64,000 bases of DNA, taken from Paenibacillus artemisiicola (lineage in GTDB: Bacteria > Bacillota > Bacilli > Paenibacillales > Paenibacillaceae). The notes beneath the pieces are model-generated. The model did not search any database. It had not been told where the DNA came from and saw nothing but the letters and a program-made list of their open reading frames with translations. Below are positions 8,787-17,354 of this stretch, piece by piece. Each line of letters starts with the position of its first letter. The stretch's first letter is position 1. A program made the translations under genes and the position numbers. Location: NCBI RefSeq assembly GCF_017652985.1, contig NZ_JAGGDJ010000015.1:1-64000 (forward strand). The letters are read 5' to 3'.

Positions 8787-9458
8787 TCATGCGCCCGCGA
8801 TGCGGTAGCTGCATTTGCCGCCGCCCTTCGCCAGGCATTCCGTCCGTTCCACGTCCGTTCCGAGCAGCTGCCGGAACAGCGCCAGCTCGCACTGGCAAGC
8901 CTGCTGATACCGGTTCGCCACGTGCGCGATCGGACAGTTGTATTCGTGGAGTACCAGACCTTCGCCATCGTCCTCCACCTGCACCATATAACCGCCGTCG
9001 TTCTGAATCGCGGCCAGCTCCGACACCTTCTCTTCCAGTGACTTGCCTTCCATCCGGTGCGCGTAGCGATCCAGCAGCTTGCGCTTGCGGCCTTCGAACA
9101 GCCGGTCGATGATCGCGGCCGTCTCGGGATCGTCTTCCAGCTCCTCCAGCAGATCCATCGCCAGAACGTGGTAGTTTTTGGGAAACAGCAGCTCGGCTTG
9201 CTCCGTCAGGCTGAACATGTGCGTCGGCCGGCCCATGGCCTGGCGCACGACGGTCGGCGCGATCAAGCCGTCGCGCTCCAGCGTGCCGAGATGCCGGCGC
9301 ACGGCCATTTCCGTGATCTGCAGCTGCTTCGCCAGCTCGCCGGCGTTCATCTGGCCGTTCGTCTTCAGCAGCGTGAGCACGGTCTGCCGCGTCGAGCCTT
9401 CCTGCCGGACCGCCTGCTCCTTGCGCATGAACGGCGTTCCGCCCGGTTCCATTCCCAT
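8787..9458 (-). CDS. SufR/DeoR-like regulator with Cys-rich C-terminus
   Basis: 223 residues. An N-terminal winged HTH (TVLTLLKTNGQMNAGELAKQ, then EMAVRRHLGTLERDGL) is followed by a C-terminal region with five cysteines: NCPIAHVANRYQQAC starts a C-X12-C spacing, then CEL, TEC and GGKC. This resembles SufR-type Fe-S sensing repressors. Start ATG 9458 was chosen over 9515 because AAGGTGG lies about 8 bases upstream; the longer form has no visible ribosome binding site. No suf genes are in the window, so its target lies elsewhere or it acts on itself. Confidence 0.8.
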   Translation of the reverse strand: MGMEPGGTPFMRKEQAVRQEGSTRQTVLTLLKTNGQMNAGELAKQLQITEMAVRRHLGTLERDGLIAPTVVRQAMGRPTHMFSLTEQAELLFPKNYHVLAMDLLEELEDDPETAAIIDRLFEGRKRKLLDRYAHRMEGKSLEEKVSELAAIQNDGGYMVQVEDDGEGLVLHEYNCPIAHVANRYQQACQCELALFRQLLGTDVERTECLAKGGGKCSYRIAGA

Positions 9459-9552
9459 TCCATCCACCACCTTCGGCCTATTCAGGCTGCTGCGTTTGAG
9501 GTCATTGTACCCCATTTCGGCCGATTCGTAAATCGACGCCGGCCGTCCCGGG

Positions 9553-9978
9553 TTACTCGCCCAGCTCCCGGAGCAAGTAGGCTTCCACGGCCTGCTTGAA
9601 CGCCGCCAGCGTGTCCGGCAGCTCCGCCGCGAACCGGTGAAGCTCCGCCCGCTTCCAGTCGAAATAGTCCTGCGCGAGCGGCCGGCGCAGCTGCACGAGC
9701 TCGAGCAGCGGCGCGGTCAGCGCTTCCGGAAACACGCCTTCGCCCGCGATGACCGTCACGATATCCTCGTAGCTGCTGGCGTCGCGCATGATGAAGCCGT
9801 CGATCAGATAGCTCCCGACGTCGGTGACGATCTCGATCGCCAAGTACAGCGCGCGTTCCTGCGCCAAGCCTTGAATCAGGCCGCCGTTCCACTCCGCGCG
9901 GAGCGCGCGGAGCGCCTCGCCCACACCCGGCAGCGCCGCGAGACGGACCGCGATTTGTTCGCGATTTACATAATACAT
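9553..9978 (-). CDS. DUF86 (YutE/HepT-like) protein
   Basis: 141 residues, all-helical. Resembles Bacillus YutE (MYYVNREQI start, SYLIDGFIMRDASSYEDIV, C-terminal LLRELGE). DUF86 includes HepT RNase toxins with an R-X4-6-H-X-Y motif; here the aligned segment is RRPLAQDYFDW, with Gln instead of His. No MNT-type nucleotidyltransferase antitoxin gene is adjacent. Together these argue against an active toxin. Confidence 0.75.
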   Translation of the reverse strand: MYYVNREQIAVRLAALPGVGEALRALRAEWNGGLIQGLAQERALYLAIEIVTDVGSYLIDGFIMRDASSYEDIVTVIAGEGVFPEALTAPLLELVQLRRPLAQDYFDWKRAELHRFAAELPDTLAAFKQAVEAYLLRELGE

Positions 9979-10002
9979 GGTTGCTTGTACCTCGAATTCC
10001 GG

Positions 10003-10110
10003 TTAAGACCGTTTGTTTTTGCGCGCCTTGCGCTTGAGCCAGACCGTCATCACGATCAAACTGACGATGACGACGATCAGGTACGTCATCATTTCGAATA
10101 CGTCACCCAT
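10003..10110 (-). CDS. Small single-span membrane protein (35 aa)
   Basis: 35 residues: acidic start MGDVFEMM, one hydrophobic segment (TYLIVVIVSLIVMTVWL) and a strongly basic end (KRKARKNKRS), a good positive-inside profile. It begins 16 bp after the Dabb stop on the same strand, so is probably its partner in an operon. The upstream GGGGC is only a weak ribosome binding site. No family recognised. Confidence 0.55.
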   Translation of the reverse strand: MGDVFEMMTYLIVVIVSLIVMTVWLKRKARKNKRS

Positions 10111-10126
10111 TCGTTATGCCCCGTCC

Positions 10127-10414
10127 CTAGGTTTCGTAATCCACGCTCGCGGAAGCTTCGCGGACTTCGCTCATATGCGCGATGACGTTTTGATGGACCG
10201 GGTGCACCTGGTACGCGTTCAGCGCTTCCATCGAGTCGAACGTCGTCACGAGCGCGATATGGTACGAACGCTCGGAATGCAGCACGTCGGTGCCGACTTC
10301 GATGGAACGAAGCTCGTCGATCTTGCCTTCCATGTTCTTCAGCACCTGGACCGTCCGCGCCACGCTCTCCGGGCTGCCGTCCTTCAGTTTGAACAGTACG
10401 ATATGCGTAATCAT
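10127..10414 (-). CDS. Dabb-domain (stress-responsive A/B barrel) protein
   Basis: 95 residues. Starts ITHIVLFKLKDG and contains SYHIALVTTFDSMEALNAYQ and HPVHQNV, the Dabb hallmarks of a dimeric ferredoxin-like barrel. Function in bacteria is usually unassigned. Likely first gene of a unit with the 35-residue membrane protein. Confidence 0.85.
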   Translation of the reverse strand: MITHIVLFKLKDGSPESVARTVQVLKNMEGKIDELRSIEVGTDVLHSERSYHIALVTTFDSMEALNAYQVHPVHQNVIAHMSEVREASASVDYET

Positions 10415-10524
10415 GATCAGTTCGCTCCTTCATAAATTGTGGTGGGGATGCGCTGCACCCTTTCGTCACATAATAACGCAAGGTGCCGGGACTCGGCAAT
10501 CTTCCAGCAAAGGAGAGGCAGCTC

Positions 10525-10782
10525 ATGCGTTATCCGGTTACGATCGCGGCCACGCTCATCGGCGTCGCGTTATGCCTGTACAATTCCACGGGGTACGATC
10601 CGCATAATATGGTCTTCTTCATGTTCAGCGTCCCCGCCTGGATCGCGGACATGATCGTCGACATTCACGCGGTCAACGTGTATCTGATGTACGTCCTGAC
10701 GGTTGCTTCCTGGGCGCTGCTCGGCTATATCTGCGACCGGGCCGTCGCTAGAGGACGCAGCCGCCGGCGCTCGTACGATTGA
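10525..10782 (+). CDS. Small membrane protein (85 aa)
   Basis: 85 residues with an N-terminal hydrophobic segment, a second around VFFMFSVPAWIADMIV, and a third (VYLMYVLTVASWALLGYI) before a basic tail (RGRSRRRSYD). AAAGGAGAG lies upstream of ATG 10525, a strong start. No family recognised. Convergent with the cupredoxin gene. Confidence 0.65.
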   Translation: MRYPVTIAATLIGVALCLYNSTGYDPHNMVFFMFSVPAWIADMIVDIHAVNVYLMYVLTVASWALLGYICDRAVARGRSRRRSYD

Positions 10783-10812
10783 ACGCGGCCGCGCCGCATG
10801 CCCGGATGATAA

Positions 10813-10838
10813 AAAAGGAGCCGCTTCGGGCTCCTTTT
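10813..10838. terminator. Bidirectional terminator
   Basis: AAAAGGAGCC pairs with GGCTCCTTTT around a 6-base loop; serves the convergent membrane-protein and cupredoxin genes. Confidence 0.85.
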
Positions 10839-10844
10839 GTTTGC

Positions 10845-11228
10845 TTATTCGACGATGAGCACGGATTTCATATCCGCATGGCCCACGCCGCACATGACCG
10901 CGCAGTGCATTTCGAACGTGCCCGCTTTATCGAAGGTGACTTCTTGCGACAGCTTGTCGCCTTTCAATTCGATGCCGAGATCCGGAATGGCAAGACCGTG
11001 AAGACCGCTTTTGTTCACCAGCTCCAGCTTCACTTTATCGCCCTTCTTGACGTGGTATTCCTTTTGGTCGAAGACGAAGTCCTGCGAAGCTTCCACCTTC
11101 AGCAGCGATTCGCCCGGCGGCAGCGAAGCCGCTTCGTCCACGGGCTTGTCCGGAAGCTGGGTCGTAAGAAGAACAACGCCCAAAACGCAAGCCGCTGCGA
11201 AAACGACGAACATAATCCACTTATGCAT
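10845..11228 (-). CDS. Membrane-anchored CuA-type cupredoxin
   Basis: 127 residues. One N-terminal membrane anchor (MFVVFAAACVLGVVLL), then a cupredoxin domain with the CuA ligand set: an early His in LHGLAIP and CAVMCGVGHADM near the C-terminus (C-X3-C-X3-H-X2-M). This is the copper domain of cytochrome oxidase subunit II, but the two-helix anchor and other oxidase genes are missing, so it may be a copper carrier or an accessory electron-transfer protein. ATG 11228 is favoured over GTG 11234 because GGGGAG is nine bases upstream. Confidence 0.85.
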   Translation of the reverse strand: MHKWIMFVVFAAACVLGVVLLTTQLPDKPVDEAASLPPGESLLKVEASQDFVFDQKEYHVKKGDKVKLELVNKSGLHGLAIPDLGIELKGDKLSQEVTFDKAGTFEMHCAVMCGVGHADMKSVLIVE

Positions 11229-11379
11229 TGTCACTTGCTCCCCTTTTCATCAAATGTCTACTCCTTATATTACCTAAGATCGTCCGTTATTCTCAACCTT
11301 AAACTAATCCGCGCGTCAAACTTTTTTCTTTTTTTGACAAATCGATGAACGTTTTTTGACAATATTAACCGTCTTCGCC

Positions 11380-11799
11380 CTACACGCGCCGCTTCTCCAA
11401 ATACCCCCGGAGCACTCGCTCTGCTTCCGCCTTCACGAACGTCCACGGCATCGAAAACGACCGTTGGTAGCCCATGCACCGGTAGCTGGCCGTCAGCGAT
11501 TCCTTCGTCCGCTTCTCGCCGAAGCCGACGATCCCGCTCGCCTTGAACTGCCTGCGGATACCGGCGAGCTCGAGCAGCACGCGGTCCTGCAGCCCGCGCA
11601 GCATCGATTCGTACAGCCGCGGCAGCTTCGTCTTCGCCGCGCCGACGATCCGGATATCGTGCTCCAAAATCGCGTTCACGATGCCGAGCAGCGCGTACCG
11701 CTTGACGAGCTCCATCTCCTTGCCGAGCAGCATCCGGGGAGCGCCCGCCTCCGCCTTCCCGCCCGCCTCCGCCGGCCGCGGCTCCGTATCCAGCGCCAT
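11380..11799 (-). CDS. Conserved hypothetical protein
   Basis: 139 residues, mostly helical, no membrane segment. Features: EMELVKRYALLGIVNAILEH, a Leu/Arg-rich middle and MGYQRSFSMPWTFVKAEAE near the end. It resembles uncharacterised Paenibacillus proteins as I recall them; no functional motif is seen. GGAGGG lies six bases upstream of ATG 11799, which decides the start. Confidence 0.6.
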   Translation of the reverse strand: MALDTEPRPAEAGGKAEAGAPRMLLGKEMELVKRYALLGIVNAILEHDIRIVGAAKTKLPRLYESMLRGLQDRVLLELAGIRRQFKASGIVGFGEKRTKESLTASYRCMGYQRSFSMPWTFVKAEAERVLRGYLEKRRV

Positions 11800-11885
11800 A
11801 GGTGTCCCTCCATACATCGCGTTAACGCGAACATTTGTTCCCATTATAGCAGACGGATGCCGAATCCGCAACGCGCCGGGCTTCG

Positions 11886-11920
11886 AAAAAAAAGAATGGC
11901 CGTCCCGATTCAGGATGGCC
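11886..11920 (-). terminator. Terminator after holin-like gene
   Basis: GGCC-A-TCC pairs with GGA-C-GGCC (one mismatch), followed by ATTC and eight T residues on the minus strand. Confidence 0.7.
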
Positions 11921-11945
11921 TAGGCGAATGCGCGCTATGCGCGGC

Positions 11946-12335
11946 TTATTTTTTATTTTTGAGCACTTCGATCAGCTGACGGAGCCGGTCCGGCATTGGC
12001 AGGCCGATCCGTCCCAGGTTCTCGGTCACCGAAATCAGCTCGTTGGCCAAATAGAAATAAATCGCTCCGCCCATCGCGATATTGTCCAGCTCCATCACGA
12101 TGTCGACGCGGTGCGCCAGCATGATGACAAGCAGCATGAGGCCTTTGCGCGCCAATCCCCAGGAGCCGACCGAACTGTTCAAGCGCTTCTCCTTCAAGGC
12201 GGCGGTAATGCCCGTCACGTAGTCGATCCCCATGGCGACCAGCAGCAACGTGAGGGATTCCGGCCAGATGCCGAAGGAGAAGACGAGCACCGCGCCGAAC
12301 GCGGCGGACGCGCTGCATGCAAGCATATGCGGCAC
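11946..12335 (-). CDS. Phage-holin-like (holin family 4) membrane protein
   Basis: 129 residues with three to four hydrophobic segments and the family core AMGIDYVTGITAALKEK followed by GLARKGLMLLVIM. This family (Cph1/TcdE-like) includes phage holins and many solitary chromosomal copies in spore formers. No endolysin or phage gene is nearby, so a prophage role is unlikely. GTG 12335 is chosen because GGGGAG lies eight bases upstream; an in-frame ATG at 12356 precedes that site. Confidence 0.8.
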   Translation of the reverse strand: MPHMLACSASAAFGAVLVFSFGIWPESLTLLLVAMGIDYVTGITAALKEKRLNSSVGSWGLARKGLMLLVIMLAHRVDIVMELDNIAMGGAIYFYLANELISVTENLGRIGLPMPDRLRQLIEVLKNKK

Positions 12336-12449
12336 GTTTCCCACTCCCCTTTCCAAATACGCTGCTCTACAGCATATGCATGAGGGAGGCGGGTTGTCCC
12401 TGCCGCGGCCGCGATCGCGCGGGCCGTCCTTCGGCGCGGGCGCTGCCCG

Positions 12450-14636
12450 TTACTTCGCGATGAAACGGTAAACGACGCTGTGATAGTCGCCGTGCGCCCG
12501 CTCTTTGGCCACGCCGGCGTACATCAGCTCGTCGCCGCCGACGATCTCGTCCGTGCCGAGCCATTCGTAGCGGAAATCCGGGTCGAGCCCCTTCAGCTTG
12601 AGACGGCCGAGCGGCGCGTGCGATTCGTTCAGCACGGTCACGTGCACGACCAGCGCTTCGCGCTTGTCCGACGAGACGAACATCCACGTCGTCTCGTTGC
12701 CCTCGAACGGGCTGAGCAGGCGGAAGAAGCTGCCGTACTGCACAAGCCCCCGCACGTCCTTCACGAGCGCGACCTGGCGCTTCACTTCTTCCTTCTCCTC
12801 GTCGGTGAACTTCGTCAAATCCAACTCGTAGCCGAAGTTGCCGGACATCGCGACGTCGCCGCGCGTCTTGAGCGGGGTCAGGCGGCCGACCTGGTGGTTC
12901 GGCACGGCGGACACGTGCGCGCCCATGGCGCTGACGGGATAGACGATGCTCGTGCCGTATTGGATCTTGAGCCGGCTGATCGCGTCGGAATTATCGCTCG
13001 TCCACGTCTGCGGCATGTAGTAGAGCATGCCGGGATCGAACCGGCCGCCTCCGCCGGAGCAGCTCTCGAACAGCACGTTCGGGAACGTCGACGTGATGCG
13101 CTCGAGCACGCCGTACAAGCCGAGCATGTAACGATGCGCCGTTTCGCGCTGGCGGTTCGGCGGCAGCAGCGCCGAGCCGATCTCGGACATGTTGCGGTTC
13201 ATGTCCCACTTGACGTACGTGATCGGCGCGCTGCGCAGGATACCGCCGACCGCTTCGACGATGTAGTCCTGCACGTCCGCGCGCGACAGGTCGAGGATGA
13301 GCTGCCGGCGGCCTTCGGACCGGCGGCGTCCCGGCACGTGCAGGCACCAGTCCGGATGCGCGCGGTACAGGTCGCTGTCCGGCGAGACCATCTCGGGCTC
13401 GAACCAGAGGCCGAATTCCAGGCCGTGGCTGCGCACCCGTTCCGCCAGATCCTCGAGCCCGTTCGGCAGCTTCTTCTTGTCGACGACCCAATCGCCGAGC
13501 GAGCTGTTGTCGCTGTCCCGGCGGCCGAACCAGCCGTCGTCGAGCACGAACAGCTCGATGCCGAGCGCGCTGCCCGCCTCGGCGATCGCTTCGATCTTGT
13601 CCGCGTTGAAATCGAAGTAGGTCGCTTCCCAGTTGTTGACCAGGATCGGACGGACCGCGTCGCGGAACGCGCCCCGGCACAGCCGCGTCCGGTACAATTC
13701 GTGGTAGGTCCGGGACATGGCCCCGAGCCCTTCGTGCGAGAAGACCAGCACCGCCTCCGGCGTCTGGAACGACTCGCCCGCTTCCAGGCGCCACGAGAAA
13801 TCGAACGGATTAATGCCCATGTACGCGCGCGCCGTATGGAATTGATCCACCTCGACGCCGCCGGCGAAGCTGCCGCTGTAGACGAGGCTGAAGCCGTAGA
13901 CGTCGCCGTGGTCTTCCGTCGCCCCTTCGGCGAGCAGCGCGAAGAACGGGTTGTTGTTATGGCTGCTGGAGCCGCGGCGGCTTTCGATCGCTTGGACGCC
14001 CGGCGTCAGCGCGCGCTTGTGGATGTAGCGTTCCCGCGTCCAAGAGCCGGACAGCTGCAGCAGCTCGAAGCGGTCGTGCGGCAGGTCGACGCTGAAGCTG
14101 AGCGCGCGCGTCAGCTGCGCCGCCTCGGCGCCGGCGTTCACGATGCGCGCGGAACGGATGACCGCGTCGAACGCTTCGAAGACGGTATAGGACAGCTCCG
14201 CCTTCAGGCCGGACTGCTTGTCCTCCAGACGTACGGTCAACGTCTCCGCTTCGTCCGCCCGCTCGGCGTACACGGCGGGCAGTCCTTCGAGCGAGGGTTT
14301 GCCGGGCGCGATCTCGTGCGAGACGTACAGCAGCTCCGTCACGGTCGTGCCGTTCGGCAGCTGGACGGCGTAAGCCGGATTGCGGAAATCGCTCGAGCCG
14401 TAGCCCGGATATTCCTGCGGCAGCGTATCGAGCGAGATGGAGCGGTCCTCCGGCACGGGGTTCGGGCTGAACGAAGCGCGCTCGGCGCGCTGCAGCAGCC
14501 GGTTCGCCGCGGCTTCGCTCAGCTTGCGTCCCCAGTAGACGTGGGCCGGGTAGCCCCGGAGCGATTGGAACATGTAGCTCATCGAGCGCGTCTGCAAGTG
14601 GAACAGGCCGCTCTCGGCGTGAAAGGCGATCGGCAT
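12450..14636 (-). CDS. Alpha-galactosidase, GH family 36
   Basis: 728 residues, the usual GH36 length. Retaining enzyme that removes terminal alpha-galactose from raffinose-type sugars. Visible: nucleophile Asp478 in VKWDMNR, acid/base Asp548 in WTSDNSD, FVLDDGWFGRR at 363-373, WFEPEMVSPDS at 411-421 and the SCSGGGGRFD loop. No signal peptide, so it probably acts on imported oligosaccharides. With the GH4 enzyme at 5057-6355 it gives the region two unrelated alpha-galactosidases. Confidence 0.93.
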   Translation of the reverse strand: MPIAFHAESGLFHLQTRSMSYMFQSLRGYPAHVYWGRKLSEAAANRLLQRAERASFSPNPVPEDRSISLDTLPQEYPGYGSSDFRNPAYAVQLPNGTTVTELLYVSHEIAPGKPSLEGLPAVYAERADEAETLTVRLEDKQSGLKAELSYTVFEAFDAVIRSARIVNAGAEAAQLTRALSFSVDLPHDRFELLQLSGSWTRERYIHKRALTPGVQAIESRRGSSSHNNNPFFALLAEGATEDHGDVYGFSLVYSGSFAGGVEVDQFHTARAYMGINPFDFSWRLEAGESFQTPEAVLVFSHEGLGAMSRTYHELYRTRLCRGAFRDAVRPILVNNWEATYFDFNADKIEAIAEAGSALGIELFVLDDGWFGRRDSDNSSLGDWVVDKKKLPNGLEDLAERVRSHGLEFGLWFEPEMVSPDSDLYRAHPDWCLHVPGRRRSEGRRQLILDLSRADVQDYIVEAVGGILRSAPITYVKWDMNRNMSEIGSALLPPNRQRETAHRYMLGLYGVLERITSTFPNVLFESCSGGGGRFDPGMLYYMPQTWTSDNSDAISRLKIQYGTSIVYPVSAMGAHVSAVPNHQVGRLTPLKTRGDVAMSGNFGYELDLTKFTDEEKEEVKRQVALVKDVRGLVQYGSFFRLLSPFEGNETTWMFVSSDKREALVVHVTVLNESHAPLGRLKLKGLDPDFRYEWLGTDEIVGGDELMYAGVAKERAHGDYHSVVYRFIAK

Positions 14637-14779
14637 GGCGGTACATCCTCCCTATGGAATAAACGATGCTGTACGAACGGCAATCCATTACGTCAGTCGT
14701 CTACAAGTATAGGTGGAACAAGCCCGGCAGGACATGGATGCTTGAAGCCATCCTATGGAGATTTGTAGGACGGTTGTCT

Positions 14780-15928
14780 CTATTTCAACTCGAAGACGCC
14801 GGCGTATTTCAGGACGAACTCGACGTTCGCTTCCAGCTCCCGGGCGTCCGGCTTCCAGTGCCGCGCCTGCAGCGCGCGCCACGTCTTCAGGTGGTACCGG
14901 TACAGCATTTCCTCCAAATTGAACAAGTCCGCATGCTTCTTGATGCCCGCCTCGTACGCCCGCCGGATCTCCTGTTCGATCTTCTGCTCGGCCAGCCGGT
15001 TGATCGTCTGTCGGTCGATTTGGCCCGACAGCTCGCTTAGGGTGCCCTTGATGCGCACGCGCAGCCGAAGGATCGGCTTGCCGTCCTTCATCTCCACATG
15101 CCGGCTGACCTTCAGCTCCCGGATCGCCACGGCCGCCTTGCCCCTGTCCCCGTCCTCCAGGGTAATGACCTGCCGCCCGAAATGCTTGCTGATCCAGCGG
15201 AGCCCTTCCACGTCCGCCATCGGAAAGAATGCCGGCTAATCCTTGTACTTGAACGCGAATACCCCGTCGACTTCTTCCATCTCCATCAGCTTCTTGCGCT
15301 GGCGCCAGGATTTCCGGTCGATCGTCAGGCTCGGCAGCAGCGCCGTCTCGGCCCGCTCGTTGTAATCGGAGACGAATTTCTGCATCGTGACGGGCTTGAA
15401 GGTGCTGTTCTGCTTGTACTGCACCTCCGGATTGTACAGCATGCTGGCCAGCTGGGACCGCTCGAAAAACGTGTTCGACGCGAACACGTCCTCGATCTGC
15501 CCGCGCGTGCCGAAGATCCAGGCCGTGTAGCGGGAAACGCGGACCCGGTTCAGCGCGTCCAGGATTTCGTCCATCTTGAACATAGCCGGTTCGCGGATGA
15601 CGACGACCTTCAGCTGCTCCAGCGTCAGCTCGATCTGGGCGGAGAGGGAGAGATTCAGGATCGCTTCGGTCACGCTCTTGCCGCTCGCTTTGCCGATCCA
15701 GACGTTCGCCGGTCCCGGCGTCGCCGATTCGGTCTTGGCGATCGCGCCGAAATCGAACAGCTGCAGGCTGACGACGAACGCGCCCTTCTCGTAATCGACG
15801 CCGATGCCCGTCACGAACGCCTCGTCTCCCAAGTCCTTGGAATCCCAGCAGCCCCCGAGCAGGACCGAGGACAGCAGCACGGCCAGCAGCAAAGCGGGCC
15901 TGCGCGCATTTATCGCCCCGGCCTTCAT
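14780..15928 (-). pseudogene. gerAC-type germinant receptor lipoprotein, cut by in-frame TAG
   Basis: Ger(x)C protein, the lipoprotein subunit of a spore germinant receptor. The first 230 codons (15928-15239) carry a signal with lipobox LLGGC followed by WDSKDL, and the N-terminal domain up to VFAFKYKD. A TAG at 15236-15238 follows; reading continues in the same frame with PAFFPMADVEGLRWISKH and the complete C-terminal domain to 14780. Joined, the product is about 382 residues, normal for the family. Only the one codon is abnormal. Could be a pseudogene, a readthrough codon or a sequence error. Its start overlaps the gerAA stop by 4 bases. Confidence 0.85.
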
Positions 15929-17354
15929 GGATCGCGTTTGACGCGGTACTTCCAGGGCATCTGCAGCAGCGCGGTGGCCAGTTTGCGGAATTCGATCGGC
16001 GCGAGCGGCTTCAAGTACGGCATGCCGAACGATTCCAGGGAGCAGATGTACAGCAAGACGCCGAATAACGCGATGAAGAACCCGAATAACCCCAGAAACG
16101 CCGACGCGGTAATGATGAAGAAACGGATGACCGTGACGGAGCCGTTCAGCGACTGGTTCACCAGCGTGAACGTCGACACAGCCGTGATCGCCGTGACGAC
16201 GAGCATCGTCGGCGACGTCAGTCCCGCGCGGATCGCCGCGTCGCCGACGATCAGGCCCCCGACGACGGTCACGGTCTGGCCGACGGCGCGGGCAGCCGGA
16301 TGCCGGCCTCGCGGAAAATCTCGAACATCAGCATCATGACGAACAGCTCCATCTGCGGGCTGAGGGGCAGGCCGAACCGGGAGACCGTGACCGTCGCGAG
16401 CAGCGTGAACGGCACTTGGTCGTTGTTGAACGCGAGCAGCGCCAGCCAGAAGCCGGGCAGCAGCGCGGCGAGCAGCATGCTGATCAGGCGGAGCAGCCGT
16501 TCGAAGGACGCGAAATAATACGGCGAGTAGGCGTCTTCCGGCGACTTGACGAGAAAAGAGATGTTGGCCGGCGCGATCAGCGCGACCGGCGTGCCGTCGA
16601 CGAGAATCGCGAACCGCCCGTTCATCAGCGATTGCACGACGTAATCCGGCCGTCCGACGTATTCGATCGTCGGCACGATCGCGAGCGACCGGTCCGCGAT
16701 GGCGATCTCCAGCTCTCCGGCACCGTGCAGTGCTTGAATATTGATTCTGTCGAGCCTGCGTCTAGCCTCGTCCAGCATCTCCGGCGCCGTGATCCCGTCC
16801 ACGGCCAGCAGGCACACCCGCGACTGCGAGTCGGTGCCGATCGTGAACCATTCGGCCGTCATCTTCGGGCTGCGAAACCGCCTGCGGACGAGCGACAGAT
16901 TCACGGAGATATCTTCCACGAAGCCGTCTCGCTGCCCTTTGACCGAGAGCTCCAGCGTCGATTCCTCGATGGCTCGCGTTGGCTGGCCGGGGCTGCTAAT
17001 CGAATAGACCGTGCCGCTCTCTTCGTGCAGCAGGATGATCTGGCCGCCGAACAGCAGATCGAAGATCTGCTTCCCGTCCTCCTCCGGCGACACCGGCTGA
17101 ACCAGCGGATTGACCTTGACGTCCAGGTCCAAGCTGCCATCCCTTCCGAACAGCGACTGCATGTAGGCGAAGTCGACCATGCCCGGGCTGTATGCGGCCG
17201 TATAATGCAGCGTCTCTTCCGCGTCGTTGCCGTGCCGGATTACCTGCCGGATCTGGACGTCCCCGCACCGGCCGAGCCGCTCGCGGAGCCACTCAGAGGT
17301 TATTCGCGGTACCGCTTCCTTCTCCGGCGCCTGCGGGTTGCGGCGTTCGGTCAT
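15925..17354 (-). pseudogene. gerAA-type germinant receptor subunit, frameshifted
   Basis: GerA-family membrane subunit. The first part (17354-16269) holds the cytoplasmic domain and first membrane helices and runs to EAGIRLPAP before leaving frame and stopping. The rest (TVVGGLIVGDAAIRAGLTSP to the C-terminus) continues in another frame from 16272. One extra base in the CCCGCGCCG run near 16285-16293 would restore the family sequence with VGQTVTVVGG. Joined length about 480 residues fits GerAA. GGGAGG lies upstream of ATG 17354; the start overlaps gerAB by 62 bases. Confidence 0.85.

Noticed and set aside
9553..9978. HepT-MNT toxin-antitoxin system
   Set aside because: Catalytic His is missing and no nucleotidyltransferase partner is adjacent.
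10845..11228. Complete cytochrome c oxidase subunit II
   Set aside because: Only one membrane helix, short, and no other oxidase genes nearby.
11946..12335. Prophage remnant because of the holin-like gene
   Set aside because: No lysin, structural or integrase genes nearby; solitary holin-family genes are common in spore formers.
12480..14768. A 762-codon plus-strand open frame opposite the GH36 gene
   Set aside because: Same reason; GH36 catalytic motifs are on the minus strand.
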